DNA of 64,000 nucleotides from Candidatus Saccharibacteria bacterium oral taxon 488 (GTDB lineage Bacteria; Patescibacteriota; Saccharimonadia; Saccharimonadales; Saccharimonadaceae): positions 620,001 through 684,000 of the forward strand of contig CP047917.1 in assembly GCA_010202115.1 (NCBI GenBank), given 5' to 3'. The position numbers and the translations under genes were made by a program. The notes beneath the pieces are model-generated. The model worked only from the letters and a program-made list of their open reading frames with translations. It made no database searches and was not told the origin of the DNA. Shown here piece after piece: positions 24,001 to 32,472 of this stretch. The number at the start of each line of letters is the position of its first letter. The first letter of the stretch is position 1.

Positions 24001-24785
24001 TTCAAGCTCATCCGCTTTTCATCACTCAAATACGCACCAGTACCGACGCATAGCAAAATCTCATGCGCCTCTTGGTCTTCGTGATTGAGGTAATGACCGT
24101 CGCTGGTCACCACACACGGAATATCCAGTTCCTCGCTGATGCGCTCAATGTAATCATTGACCTTTTTCTGTTCCGGCCAGTGGCTGCGCGCTTCGGGGTG
24201 GCCATGGTCTTGAAGTTCCATGTAGTATCGGTCGCCAAACACTGACTTGTACCAGCCAGCAATTTCCTTGGCCTTTTCATAATCATCATTGCGCAAATTC
24301 TCACCCAGCTCACCACCGATACAGCCGGACATACAGATAATACCTTCATTGTATTGCTCCAGTAGCTCGTGATCAATGCGCGGTTTATAGTAGACGCCTT
24401 CGAGGTTGGCGATGGTGCTAAGCTGCATCAGGTTTTGATAGCCCTTGTGGTTCATAGCCAGCAGCGTTAGGTGATAACGCGCCTTGTCCTTGGCCGGGTC
24501 GCGGTCGTGACGAGTGCGGGCTGCTACGTAGGTTTCGATGCCGATGATTGGCTTGATACCAACATTCTTGGCCGCTTTATAAAACTCAATCGCGCCCGAC
24601 ATCGTGCCGTGGTCAGTAATGGCACAGGCCTCCATACCCAGCTCCTTCACTCGGGCAACCATGTCAGGAATTTTAGTCAATCCGTCTAGGAGCGAATGGT
24701 GAGTGTGGTTGTGTAGGTGCACGTAATCAGACGGCTGCAACGTGGCCGCGACTTTGGCTGAAGCTGTCGTATGTTTGGTAGCCAT
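21018..24785 (-). CDS. dnaE: DNA polymerase III subunit alpha
   Basis: The replicative polymerase, 1255 residues. The N-terminal PHP domain is intact in its histidines (YVHLHNHTHHSLLDGLTKI, ACAITDHGTMSGAIEFY). The polymerase palm has PDIDIDIQDTRRGEVIEY near 435, and the fingers and beta-binding region include FLGLSNLSI and YRPGPMQFIDSFIKRKHGE. The C-terminal part has helix-hairpin-helix and an OB fold (GGIITTVRTIVTKSGSKMAF). An extra low-complexity Ser/Thr/Pro stretch near 1140-1185 precedes a small final domain. GGGAGG lies about 12 bases before the ATG. It belongs to the DnaE, not PolC, class. Confidence 0.97.
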   Translation of the reverse strand: MATKHTTASAKVAATLQPSDYVHLHNHTHHSLLDGLTKIPDMVARVKELGMEACAITDHGTMSGAIEFYKAAKNVGIKPIIGIETYVAARTRHDRDPAKDKARYHLTLLAMNHKGYQNLMQLSTIANLEGVYYKPRIDHELLEQYNEGIICMSGCIGGELGENLRNDDYEKAKEIAGWYKSVFGDRYYMELQDHGHPEARSHWPEQKKVNDYIERISEELDIPCVVTSDGHYLNHEDQEAHEILLCVGTGAYLSDEKRMSLKDFELHLTTPEDIISRWQTTNPQAIANTKAIADRCDVEIKLGDILIPKFPTPNGESEKEYLDHLVYSGMAVRYAGMKLEDAKKLPNDQLRAKLSEAQLERLDMEFGVLDNMGYNGYFLIVQDFINWGKSQGIIFGPGRGSAAGSIIAYALNITDLDPLHYDLLFERFLNPDRISMPDIDIDIQDTRRGEVIEYCAKKYGSERVANICTFGTMAARASVRDVARVLQVPYGESDRLAKLIPPPVQGRHVPIKKSLEEDPDLKKEYESNPTAKTVYDFASRLEGTIRSHGVHAAGVVIAPDDLVKYVPLEMAQKGVVATQYPMGPVEELGLLKMDFLGLSNLSIINNALRIIRKVYKTEIDLSTLPLDDEETYKLFQRGDTTGVFQLESAGMKRYLRELKPSVFEDIIAMVALYRPGPMQFIDSFIKRKHGEEEITYLHPGMENSLKNTYGILVYQEQFMQISKEWCGFTGGQADTLRKAVGKKKIDLMKKVKPEFVEGAVKVGGATKEIAEQFWDALEEFANYCFNKSHAACYGLIAYWTAYLKAHYPDAFMAALMTSDQDDTERLAIEMTECKHMGIEVLNPDVNESFVEFAVVPGEKKIRFGMAAVKGVGVGAVEEIIRAREADGPFKSVEDFAKRVSTSKFNRKAWESLIKTGAFDGFGDRSDLLFNLDTIVAFAQKTQKEAASGQTDLFGMLGDESANVQPTMQLQPAPAKHTNKERLMWERELMGLYISAHPLDAYETYLSEQAQPLTQLVPEYDGRLMTIGGIITTVRTIVTKSGSKMAFVGIEDKFGEGEVIVFPNLYEQVGAKLVQDAVIRVTGKNSARDRDGNLGSESKMIADEIELISDDDLRQYQSTGRKMEAPKMSSKVKQERRTAFRTQTTQRAGAARVSTAKGTNMKSTPADTTNTPPHPAATHAVPETEKLFLHIKNPSDHDKLVALKSLCSEYAGATDVVLVLGEANKSAMRMPFRVEAGDQLMSQLRQTLGDECVVLK

Positions 24786-24843
24786 TATTCATTGCGCCTC
24801 CCTTGTGGGCGCCACCTCCTCTTTCTCCACCCAGTATAACATG

Positions 24844-25197
24844 CTAGCGTCGTCGCTGCATGGTATCAATCAGCTGATTGAGAAAATCCGCCAGTGCCGG
24901 AAAGATATCAGCAAACCGCCCCAGCAGCCAGGCTGACACCATGATCAGCACCGTCACGCCCACGAGGCTACCCATACCAAAGAAAAAGCCGCGCCAAAAG
25001 TTCATCCAATAAACCTGCCGGCGCGATCGATGAAAATCAAAAAACAAGTCTTCAATCATTGCTTGCCGGGCGCCATTTTCGTTATCACGCTTGATGCGAT
25101 CAATGGCGCGGCGGGCTACCGAGGGACGTGGGTCAGCGGCCTTAGCATCCTTATGGCCACGTTCTTTTGACGATTTAGTTGGCGCCATTTTCCTCAA
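24844..25197 (-). CDS. DUF5665-like small membrane protein
   Basis: 117 residues: a basic N-terminal half (about 60 residues) followed by MNFWRGFFFGMGSLVGVTVL and a continuing helix to about 95, then a short amphipathic end (FPALADFLNQLIDTM). This matches my recollection of the DUF5665 layout. The function is unknown. It starts inside the end of galU (23-base overlap), so it is translated from the same message. Confidence 0.65.
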   Translation of the reverse strand: MRKMAPTKSSKERGHKDAKAADPRPSVARRAIDRIKRDNENGARQAMIEDLFFDFHRSRRQVYWMNFWRGFFFGMGSLVGVTVLIMVSAWLLGRFADIFPALADFLNQLIDTMQRRR

Positions 25198-26083
25198 GCC
25201 GCTTGACTAGATATTCACGAAGGCTCGCACCAAGCTTCGGATCACGCATACCAAAATCGATCACTGTCTTGAGATACTCTAGCTTGTCGCCAGTGTCATA
25301 GTACGTGCCATTGGTAATTTCCACGCCATAAAAACTATGGCCATCATCAATCATGCTCTGCATAATCGGCTGCACCGTAAATTCGCCGTGACCATCAAAC
25401 GCATGTTTGGCTTTTTCGAGATAGGCAAAGAACTCGCCCGGCAGCAGATAGCTACTGACGCTTGCAAGATCGGACGGGGCATTGGCCTTACCTGGTTTTT
25501 CAACAATGTTTGTCATCTTGATCACGCCGTCAGCAACCTGCTCACCGTTAACCACGCCGTAGCGATCAAATTCAGCATCATCAATAATTTTCTTACACGA
25601 TAGCACCGCGCCATCTAATTTTTGCGCCGCAGTGATCATCTGGCGAAATCGGCTAGGGCTAGCAGCGATAAAATCATCAGCAAACGTATAGATAACCGGC
25701 TCATCACCATTGATCAAATGTGCGGCGCAGATCAACGGCGTAGCATTACCGTACGGGCCCTTCTGGCGAATATAAACAAAGTTGGCCATTTCTGACAAAT
25801 TATTCACAATGTCAATTAGTGGCTGCTTCTTGGCGCCGCCCGCCCGTAGATTAACCAGCAGCTCCTCGTTCGGCCTGTCAAAATGATCCTCAATTGCTCG
25901 TTTGTTAGCACTGCCGATAATAATAATATCCCTGATGCCGGCCTCGACTAATTCCTCGACAACGTATTGGATAATCGGCTTGTCGATCAGCGGCATCATT
26001 TCTTTTGGCATGGCCTTGGTCTGCGGCAAGAACCGCGTACCGAAGCCAGCGGCAGCGATGATAGCTTTGGTTGGTTTTTTCAT
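25175..26083 (-). CDS. galU: UTP-glucose-1-phosphate uridylyltransferase
   Basis: Makes UDP-glucose from UTP and glucose-1-phosphate. The 302-residue length is normal. The nucleotide-binding signature is AAGFGTRFLPQTKAMPKEM at about 10-28, followed by IIQYVVEELVEAGI, and the substrate region GNATPLICAAHLI / YTFADDFIA. The late VEKPGKANAPSDLAS and GHGEFTVQPIMQSM also match GalU. AGGAGG lies 7 bases before the ATG. UDP-glucose could feed surface polysaccharide or, with the branching enzyme at 59334, glucan storage. Confidence 0.95.
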   Translation of the reverse strand: MKKPTKAIIAAAGFGTRFLPQTKAMPKEMMPLIDKPIIQYVVEELVEAGIRDIIIIGSANKRAIEDHFDRPNEELLVNLRAGGAKKQPLIDIVNNLSEMANFVYIRQKGPYGNATPLICAAHLINGDEPVIYTFADDFIAASPSRFRQMITAAQKLDGAVLSCKKIIDDAEFDRYGVVNGEQVADGVIKMTNIVEKPGKANAPSDLASVSSYLLPGEFFAYLEKAKHAFDGHGEFTVQPIMQSMIDDGHSFYGVEITNGTYYDTGDKLEYLKTVIDFGMRDPKLGASLREYLVKRLEENGAN

Positions 26084-26141
26084 GATAGTTCCTCCTGTCG
26101 TAGGTTATCTAAATAATCAAATAATCGCCTGAACGTTTTCA

Positions 26142-27644
26142 CTACAGTCGCTCCCGGATTAGCTTCTGGGCGAGGCTCGGGTTAGCCTGGCCCTTAGAGC
26201 GCTTCATGACTTGGCCGACGAGATAGCCGATAGCTTTGCCTTTGCCCGAGCGAATGTCAGCGATGGATGCCGCCGAGGCTGGGTCATGTAATACTTCGTC
26301 AACGATGGCTGCGATCACCCCCTCGTCAGACACCTGCAACAAATTCTTACTCTCGGCAATCTCGCGCGGCCCCTGTTTGAGGTATTGTCGGTCGAATAGA
26401 CTAAGGAAAATCTCCTTGCCGCCAGTTGAACTGACCTCGTTATCCTCGACGAGTAGTGACAACTCTGTCAACCGACGCGGCCCGACATAGCCCTCCCCGA
26501 TGAGATCCATATCAATCAGCTCCTCCGGCGTCGAAGCGAACCAGTTAAAGATCCGCTTGACCAGCCGCTGATATTTTATCTTGTCAGCTCCTAGCTCATC
26601 AAGGACAGCCTGCTCGTTATGTACCGTCAGCGTCTTGATAGCATCAAGCAATATCGCGAGCGGCTGATGGCCGAGTATCGTCGTAATCACCGAATGATCC
26701 AACCCCAGATCAGCCCAACGCTCTCGGCACTCGCCCGGCATCAGTGGCATATGTTCCTGCATACCGGCAATTTCCTCGTCAGTCAAAACAATCGGCGGGA
26801 TATCCGGATCAGGCATGTAACGATAATCCTGGGCGTCCTCTTTCGAGCGCTGCGAAGTAGTAATCTGCTTGTCATCACTCCAGCCGCGAGTTTCCTGAAC
26901 TACCGATTCGCCGCGCTCGAGTAGATCAACTTGGCGCTTAAACTCGTACTCAGCGGCGCGCTCGACGCTACGGAAAGAGTTGAGATTCTTCACTTCCGCG
27001 CGCTTGCCGAGTTCGGTCGCTCCTTTCTTAGCCACCGAAATATTGACGTCAAAGCGCATATTGCCGTGGTATAAATCACCGTGCGTCACACCTGCATAGA
27101 TCATCAATTTGTGTAGCTCCGAAGCGTAGGCCCTAGCCTCCTCGGCAGAATGCATGTCCGGCTCAGAAACGATTTCAATCAGCGGCGTACCGGCACGGTT
27201 GAGATCAACCAGCGAGTACCCGTCGTGGTGCATCAACTTGCCAGCATCCTCTTCCATGTGCGCGTGATGAATCCGCACCCGTTTGAGCGAACCGTCTTCT
27301 AGCGGCGCGTCGACATAGCCAGCCAAGATGATCGGCTGGTACATCTGCGAAGTCTGATAGCCCTTTGGCAGGTCAGGGTAGAAATAATGTTTGCGATCAA
27401 ACCGGCTAACGCGGGCAATCGGCGCATTCAACGCCTTGCCGGCACGCACCGCCAACTCGACGGCGTGCTTGTTGAGTACTGGCAGCATTCCTGGCATGCC
27501 AAAGTCAATCTCGTGCGTTTTACTATTCGGCTCAGCATCGCGAGCGTCGTTATCAGCCGGACTAAACAGCTTAGTTTTGGTCGCCAGCTGGACATGGCAC
27601 TCGATGCCAATGGTCATTTCATATTCATCATATACACTCATCAT
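26142..27644 (-). CDS. gatB: Asp-tRNA(Asn)/Glu-tRNA(Gln) amidotransferase subunit B
   Basis: The tRNA-binding and kinase subunit of GatCAB, which amidates mischarged Glu-tRNA(Gln) and Asp-tRNA(Asn). The 500-residue protein has IGIECHVQLATKTKLFSPA at the start, DLPKGYQTSQMYQPI, HHAHMEEDAGKLMH, DLNRAGTPLIEIVSEPD and TTSQRSKEDAQDYRYMPDPD, with the C-terminal YqeY-like domain ending in VGQVMKRSKGQANPSLAQKL. It overlaps the upstream HEPN-like gene by four bases and is the last gene of the operon. Confidence 0.97.
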   Translation of the reverse strand: MMSVYDEYEMTIGIECHVQLATKTKLFSPADNDARDAEPNSKTHEIDFGMPGMLPVLNKHAVELAVRAGKALNAPIARVSRFDRKHYFYPDLPKGYQTSQMYQPIILAGYVDAPLEDGSLKRVRIHHAHMEEDAGKLMHHDGYSLVDLNRAGTPLIEIVSEPDMHSAEEARAYASELHKLMIYAGVTHGDLYHGNMRFDVNISVAKKGATELGKRAEVKNLNSFRSVERAAEYEFKRQVDLLERGESVVQETRGWSDDKQITTSQRSKEDAQDYRYMPDPDIPPIVLTDEEIAGMQEHMPLMPGECRERWADLGLDHSVITTILGHQPLAILLDAIKTLTVHNEQAVLDELGADKIKYQRLVKRIFNWFASTPEELIDMDLIGEGYVGPRRLTELSLLVEDNEVSSTGGKEIFLSLFDRQYLKQGPREIAESKNLLQVSDEGVIAAIVDEVLHDPASAASIADIRSGKGKAIGYLVGQVMKRSKGQANPSLAQKLIRERL

Positions 27645-28060
27645 AACGCTCCCAAATCTTTTAGTGCTTGCTCAAATGCGGCCATTGCCCGCTTGAATGT
27701 CTGGGTAGTAATGGTGACCCGACTTTCGTGGGCAATCTGATTACGCAGTTTATGTGCCGACCAGACCGCGTCCTCATGTGTCCACAGACCACGCCGTGCC
27801 TTGAGCCGCTCACCCATCGTCGTACCACTAACGCCATATTCGCGCATCGCCCGGTCGAGCAGCTTGTCAGCTTTGATAATCGCCATCTGCAGACTGTCGG
27901 GGTTATTTGTATCGGCCACACGCTGCACCGCCTGCCAGACTTTTCGGTATAGTTCCCGGTCGAGCTTCTCTGTTCGCTTCGACGTCAACTGAATGAATAG
28001 CATCAATAGGCCACCGATCACCAGCGCCGCCACCACTAGCGCGATCAATAGTCCATCCAT
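27641..28060 (-). CDS. Membrane-tethered HEPN-like protein inside the gatCAB operon
   Basis: 139 residues: one N-terminal membrane helix (about 4-24, LLIALVVAALVIGGLLMLFI), then a soluble helical domain. The C-terminal part carries SAHKLRNQIAHES, an R-x4-H pattern (RNQIAH) like that of HEPN domains, many of which are RNases. The start overlaps the gatA stop by one base (TGATG) and the stop overlaps the gatB start (ATGA), so it is made with the amidotransferase. The HEPN assignment rests on the motif and helical make-up only. A role in tRNA or RNA handling is conjecture. Confidence 0.6.
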   Translation of the reverse strand: MDGLLIALVVAALVIGGLLMLFIQLTSKRTEKLDRELYRKVWQAVQRVADTNNPDSLQMAIIKADKLLDRAMREYGVSGTTMGERLKARRGLWTHEDAVWSAHKLRNQIAHESRVTITTQTFKRAMAAFEQALKDLGAL

Positions 28061-29433
28061 CAGCTGGCCTCCACTTCCGCCGCCAGTTTCAGCAGGCTTC
28101 CGTCCGAACGGTAATTACCAACTAGCTGCACGCCGATCGGTAATCCTTCGTCATTGCTTCCAGCTGGTACGGAAATTGCTGGCAGTCCAGCCAGACTGGC
28201 CGGCACGGTCATGATGTCAGACAAATACATTTTGATCGGATCATTGGTGTTTTCATCAAGTTTGAAGGCTGGCGTTGGTGCGACTGGCATCAGCAGTGCG
28301 TCGTACTCAGCGAACAACTGATTGAACTCATTGATAAGCAGCGTGCGCGCTTTTTGTGCCTGCATGTAGTAAGCGTCAAAAAAGCCGCTCGACAACACGA
28401 AACTGCCGATCATAATCCGCCGCTTATTCTCCGTCATGAAGCCTTCATCACGGCTGCGGCCGTACAATTCCGCCAGCGTTTTCACTTCGGCCGCTCGGTG
28501 ACCATAACGCACGCCATCATAGCGCGCCAGATTTGACGACAACTCTGCCGGCACAATAATATAGTACATCGCCAGCGAATATTGCATCATGTCCAGATTC
28601 ACTTCTTCAATTTCATAGCCCAGCTGCTTCAGTTTTTTAGCATAATCAAGCGTTTTCTGGCGAACTGCCGCGTCCACATCGTCAGTCATACACTGCTTAA
28701 CCAAACCAATCTTTTTCTTAGTAAAGCCTGGCTGGTTCCGCCAAAAGTCAGGCAGTGTCGTCATATCCTTGTCGTCGCGGCCCGCCATAATTTCCATCAC
28801 CAAATTAGCATCATCAGCATTCGTGGCGAAACAACCAACCGTGTCCGTACTCGATGCCATGGCTACCACGCCGTAGCGACTGACTGCGCCGTAGGTTGGC
28901 TTGACACCGACCACGCCGTTAAAGCTGGCTGGCTGGCGAATTGAACCGCCAGTGTCTGTCCCCAGTGCAAACGGCACCACGTCAAGCGCCGTCACCACCG
29001 CCGAGCCGCCTGACGAACCACCGGCTACGCGCGTTTTATCCGCGGCGTTTTTGGTTGGACCAAAGGCTGAGTTTTCCGTCGAACCACCGTGAGCAAAGGC
29101 GTCCAAGTTCGCCTTACCGATACAAATTGCGCCTTCAGCCTCTAGTTTTTCAACGGCCGTGGCCTGCAATGGTGCGTTAAAATTCTCGAGCATCTTCGAG
29201 GCAGCAGTCGTCGGCGCTCCAAAGGCCAAGAAATTGTCTTTCACCACAAACGGCACACCAGCCAGCCGGCCAGAAATCTCACCCTTATCCACCAGTTCGG
29301 CACGCTCCAGCGCCCGCTCTTCCGCTAAACTGAGTAGTGCATGGTATTCTTCAATGTCGCGCGCCCGCCGCAGTGCTTCTTTAACATTTTCGACCGCGCT
29401 TTTTCCGGCAAAATCACTAATCTGGCTCATCAC
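28060..29433 (-). CDS. gatA: Asp-tRNA(Asn)/Glu-tRNA(Gln) amidotransferase subunit A
   Basis: The amidase subunit that frees ammonia from glutamine. The 457-residue protein carries the amidase signature: VPFVVKDNFLAFGAPTTAAS with the catalytic Lys, then VAGGSSGGSAVVTALD and ALGTDTGGSIRQPASFNGVV with the Ser-cisSer-Lys triad residues. YGAVSRYGVVAMASSTDTVG follows as expected. It is coupled to gatC through an ATGA overlap. Confidence 0.97.
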   Translation of the reverse strand: MMSQISDFAGKSAVENVKEALRRARDIEEYHALLSLAEERALERAELVDKGEISGRLAGVPFVVKDNFLAFGAPTTAASKMLENFNAPLQATAVEKLEAEGAICIGKANLDAFAHGGSTENSAFGPTKNAADKTRVAGGSSGGSAVVTALDVVPFALGTDTGGSIRQPASFNGVVGVKPTYGAVSRYGVVAMASSTDTVGCFATNADDANLVMEIMAGRDDKDMTTLPDFWRNQPGFTKKKIGLVKQCMTDDVDAAVRQKTLDYAKKLKQLGYEIEEVNLDMMQYSLAMYYIIVPAELSSNLARYDGVRYGHRAAEVKTLAELYGRSRDEGFMTENKRRIMIGSFVLSSGFFDAYYMQAQKARTLLINEFNQLFAEYDALLMPVAPTPAFKLDENTNDPIKMYLSDIMTVPASLAGLPAISVPAGSNDEGLPIGVQLVGNYRSDGSLLKLAAEVEAS

Positions 29434-29717
29434 AGCACCTGCGGCACTTTCACTTGATTGTTCTGCTTTTCAGGCGCCAGCTCAAGCAACTCGTCTCGAG
29501 AAATCCCTGACTGGACCTCATCTTCGCGCCAGACGTTCTCCAAGCCCGTCACTTGATAGGTTGGCTCCACGCCAGACGTATCGAGCTCGCCCAGCTGCTC
29601 AATGTAGCTAATTATGTTTTCCAAATCCTGGCGCAGTCCATCAACTTCATCATCGGCTAATGCCAGACTACTCAAACTCGCCAGGTGCTGAATGTCACTG
29701 GTAGAAATAGTTGTCAT
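29430..29717 (-). CDS. gatC: Asp-tRNA(Asn)/Glu-tRNA(Gln) amidotransferase subunit C
   Basis: The 95-residue stabilising subunit of GatCAB. It opens with TSDIQHLASLSSLALADDEV, the GatC N-terminal helix, then LENIISYIEQLGELDTSGVE and the REDEV-like WREDEVQSGISRDELLELA that wraps around GatA. It is first in the operon gatC-gatA-HEPN-gatB. The ATG is 7 bases from an extended -10. Confidence 0.95.
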   Translation of the reverse strand: MTTISTSDIQHLASLSSLALADDEVDGLRQDLENIISYIEQLGELDTSGVEPTYQVTGLENVWREDEVQSGISRDELLELAPEKQNNQVKVPQVL

Positions 29718-29724
29718 GCAGTCT

Positions 29725-29733
29725 ATTATAGCA
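29725..29733 (-). promoter_or_regulatory. Extended -10 promoter of the gatCAB operon
   Basis: TGCTATAAT on the minus strand, 7 bases from the gatC ATG. Nearly identical in sequence (GTGCTATAATAGAC) to the first Ham1-gene promoter at 4112-4120. Confidence 0.65.
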
Positions 29734-29749
29734 CTGTCTCGAGGAAAAT

Positions 29750-31603
29750 CTAATAACTTAGCAGTCGCGGCGAATGGAGCGTCACCATCTGTGGTAGGCC
29801 ATATCTACTGATCCCAGAACCAAGCGATAACCCACCGCGGTTCCAGCCGATAGCTGCCGCCGTTGCTGCATCGGTTGCCGCATTTGGTGCGTCTGGTCGT
29901 TCAATATAACTAATCTTGTTGGCACCACGATCTGCCACATATACTCGACCATCCGGGCCACGTAAAACTTGTCCGCCGCCATCGCCACCAAAGCCAGGAC
30001 CCATCCAGCTAGGTTGATTCGGCACTGACGAGTTTGGTAGAGAGTCGGCAACCGCACAGTCCCTGAAATGCTCACAGCTAGTGAAGCCGATGAATCGCTC
30101 GCTCGCTTTAATAGTGCTACTATTACGACTTGTTATATCATAGCGGAATAATTCACCAATATACAACTTCGAGACGTAGACGTGGTCACCATTTGGCGAG
30201 AAATCAGCAGCATATCCTAAGCTACTGTCAAGTGGGTTGTTGTTATGCACGCCAACTGACCAGTGAGCTATTGGTGTCATATTGGTATCAGCCCCAGATA
30301 TATCAAATACGTGTAATACTCCAGCGTTACCATTACGATTTGGACAGGCACTACCACCCATAAACACTAACATTTTGGTAGCCTCGTTGTTAAAGTTAAT
30401 CGAGCCGAATCCCGTTCGTGAAGGGCTTGATGGATTTGGTTGCACGATACACGGCTGAGCCGGGCCAGACGGTACATTATACACTGCTGCATTTGGCGTC
30501 TGAATAGTTGCTCCGTTGTCAGTCGAGAAAATATTGAAGGCATAGACTTGATTCGGTGAACCCGGCCGATAGGTATACACCACCGCACCATTTCCCGCAT
30601 TATTCGGCACGGCATTCATCGCCTCGCCAGAATAGTTGCGCGAAAAACTGCCCGCCATGCCAATAGACATGTTCTTTTTCGTCACTCGTCCGAGTGGATC
30701 ATTGGTAAAATCAACGACGTGGTAGTATAGCGTGCCGAATTTTGCCCGCTCACGACCATTTGCCGAGTTTGATACTACGAGATATTTAGACTCTTCCTTA
30801 TTGATCGGGAAAGCAACCACCGCCTGCGTACCAGTACGCGAACCGCATAATCCCTGTGGTGATTCACTATAGTATGCTGTTTGACCATCGTCACATGTTG
30901 GATTGCCATCGGGAGCCGAGCTATCAACCTGCATAATATTCCGTGCCGAGTTCCAGATACGAAGTCCGTCAGAGTAGAATTTCAAATTACCATTACGATC
31001 GGAAATCGTCGTTAGACCCTCATGGGATGGGCCACTTGAGTGTGTTGGATGAGGGTGTGGAGTCGGTTTATTTGACCCGCCCACACCGAAATCGAGACAG
31101 ACTGACCCGCCGATACACCACCAGCGCTTACTGGCGCGCGTTCCCTTAAAATCAACTTCCGGGATAGCTTGCTGGCGTGAATTGTAAATATAGGTCTTAT
31201 ACGGGCGGCCATCAGATTTTCGGATCAACTCAAGGTAGCCCTTGACATCAGCACGCCGCGGATTAGTTGTTGAGGTGTATTCACCAATAAAATACGAACG
31301 TAATTTGTCATTACGAAATACGTCAATCGCTGTACCGTTGCCGCGGCAATCAGTACCTGGACGCACACCCGAGGCAATGGCACTGTCATGGCCACGACTG
31401 ATACATTCATTCATCCGCACCACGCCGGCCTCAGCCGCTTCACGTGCCAGCTGATTATAATACTGCTCCATCAAGGCATTAGCTGCCGCTGACGCCAGTT
31501 GGAGACCAGCCAACAAAATCAGCAACAGCATAATGCTCGCCACAAGGACGGTCGGCAACACAAACCCACCGTCCTTATCCCACCCAGATGTCTTATTAGT
31601 CAC
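29750..31603 (-). CDS. Pilin-like surface protein with C-terminal propeller-type domain
   Basis: 617 residues from a GTG start. The N-terminus GGFVLPTVLVASIMLLLILL followed by a long helix (AAANALMEQYYNQLAREAAE) resembles a PilX/PilV-type minor pilin with Gly before Phe as the possible prepilin cleavage site. After about residue 180, repeats of beta-rich segments with AADFSPNGDHVYVSKLYIG, RGPDGRVYVADRGANKISYI and similar blade-like motifs suggest a beta-propeller of adhesin type. GGAG sits 6 bases before the GTG at 31603; longer in-frame starts would lie inside the upstream gene. It overlaps that gene's stop by 8 bases. A likely role is surface contact at a pilus tip. Confidence 0.75.
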   Translation of the reverse strand: MTNKTSGWDKDGGFVLPTVLVASIMLLLILLAGLQLASAAANALMEQYYNQLAREAAEAGVVRMNECISRGHDSAIASGVRPGTDCRGNGTAIDVFRNDKLRSYFIGEYTSTTNPRRADVKGYLELIRKSDGRPYKTYIYNSRQQAIPEVDFKGTRASKRWWCIGGSVCLDFGVGGSNKPTPHPHPTHSSGPSHEGLTTISDRNGNLKFYSDGLRIWNSARNIMQVDSSAPDGNPTCDDGQTAYYSESPQGLCGSRTGTQAVVAFPINKEESKYLVVSNSANGRERAKFGTLYYHVVDFTNDPLGRVTKKNMSIGMAGSFSRNYSGEAMNAVPNNAGNGAVVYTYRPGSPNQVYAFNIFSTDNGATIQTPNAAVYNVPSGPAQPCIVQPNPSSPSRTGFGSINFNNEATKMLVFMGGSACPNRNGNAGVLHVFDISGADTNMTPIAHWSVGVHNNNPLDSSLGYAADFSPNGDHVYVSKLYIGELFRYDITSRNSSTIKASERFIGFTSCEHFRDCAVADSLPNSSVPNQPSWMGPGFGGDGGGQVLRGPDGRVYVADRGANKISYIERPDAPNAATDAATAAAIGWNRGGLSLGSGISRYGLPQMVTLHSPRLLSY

Positions 31604-32441
31604 ATCCGACTCCGTATTTATCGCACATCGTCGAACGGATATTGCGCTGTACATTGGTTTTAGTGTATGTGGACCCAGTATCGTGCACCTGAACGGCCAC
31701 TGTGATAGCTCCAGCAATCAGCACCACCCCTGTTGCGCCCAACAGGATCAGAGACATCGTCTTAGATGTGTTGCGGCCAGAGATAATCCCCTTAAGCATC
31801 CACAGCGTCGCACCGATTACCCCTAGCCCTAGGAGATATGGTACAAACTCACCGAGATACAGCGCGCCATACACTGTACCAGCGTCACCAGCGCCGACAA
31901 ATAGTAGCGAGCTGATGAGGACTGTTACTAACTTTGCCGTCAGCACAATTGCTGGAATTACCAAAGCACCAAATGCACCATATGTTACTACTTTATACGC
32001 CGTACTACTGGTGTAGCTGTCACGATCTGGAATAGCCCGTGAGACGCGACCAAATGTGATGAGCGCAACGATTGCAAACAGTGTTGCCAACACACCCGCC
32101 ATCACTATACCCGTTCCCGGCGTTACCATGTTTATCGATAATATATCGGCCAGCCAACCGCCAATCGAAGTTATCGTCGTTGTCGCTGCACCATTAACCT
32201 TTGCCCAAGCAGTAAACAACGACCCCAGTACTTGCGCAAACAATACCGCCGATACGACCGTCGATACCATTGCTAGTAAATACTCAAATGTCAGCCATTT
32301 TGCCTTACCGCGACCCGGATCAGTAGCAGCCTGGGGATAGTACGCTGTCGGTTGTGGAGCATATTGTGGAACTGGTGGAGCGCCCGCGTCCTGTACCGGC
32401 TGCACCATCTCTGGTGTTGATGCTGTTTTCTTTTGTGTCAT
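31596..32441 (-). CDS. Multi-pass membrane protein of unknown function
   Basis: 281 residues. The first 45 are Pro/Gln/Ala/Tyr-rich (PPVPQYAPQPTAYYPQA) and cytoplasmic or disordered; six hydrophobic segments follow at about 53-75, 95-122, 145-175, 190-212, 222-240 and a last one near 255, with a polar Cys-containing tail. No family is recognised. GGAGG lies 8 bases before the ATG. It is co-transcribed with the pilin-like propeller protein, whose GTG overlaps its stop, so a role in that surface system is possible. Confidence 0.68.
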   Translation of the reverse strand: MTQKKTASTPEMVQPVQDAGAPPVPQYAPQPTAYYPQAATDPGRGKAKWLTFEYLLAMVSTVVSAVLFAQVLGSLFTAWAKVNGAATTTITSIGGWLADILSINMVTPGTGIVMAGVLATLFAIVALITFGRVSRAIPDRDSYTSSTAYKVVTYGAFGALVIPAIVLTAKLVTVLISSLLFVGAGDAGTVYGALYLGEFVPYLLGLGVIGATLWMLKGIISGRNTSKTMSLILLGATGVVLIAGAITVAVQVHDTGSTYTKTNVQRNIRSTMCDKYGVGCD

Positions 32442-32472
32442 AATTATTACCTCCGCTTATGCTAACCTCATT

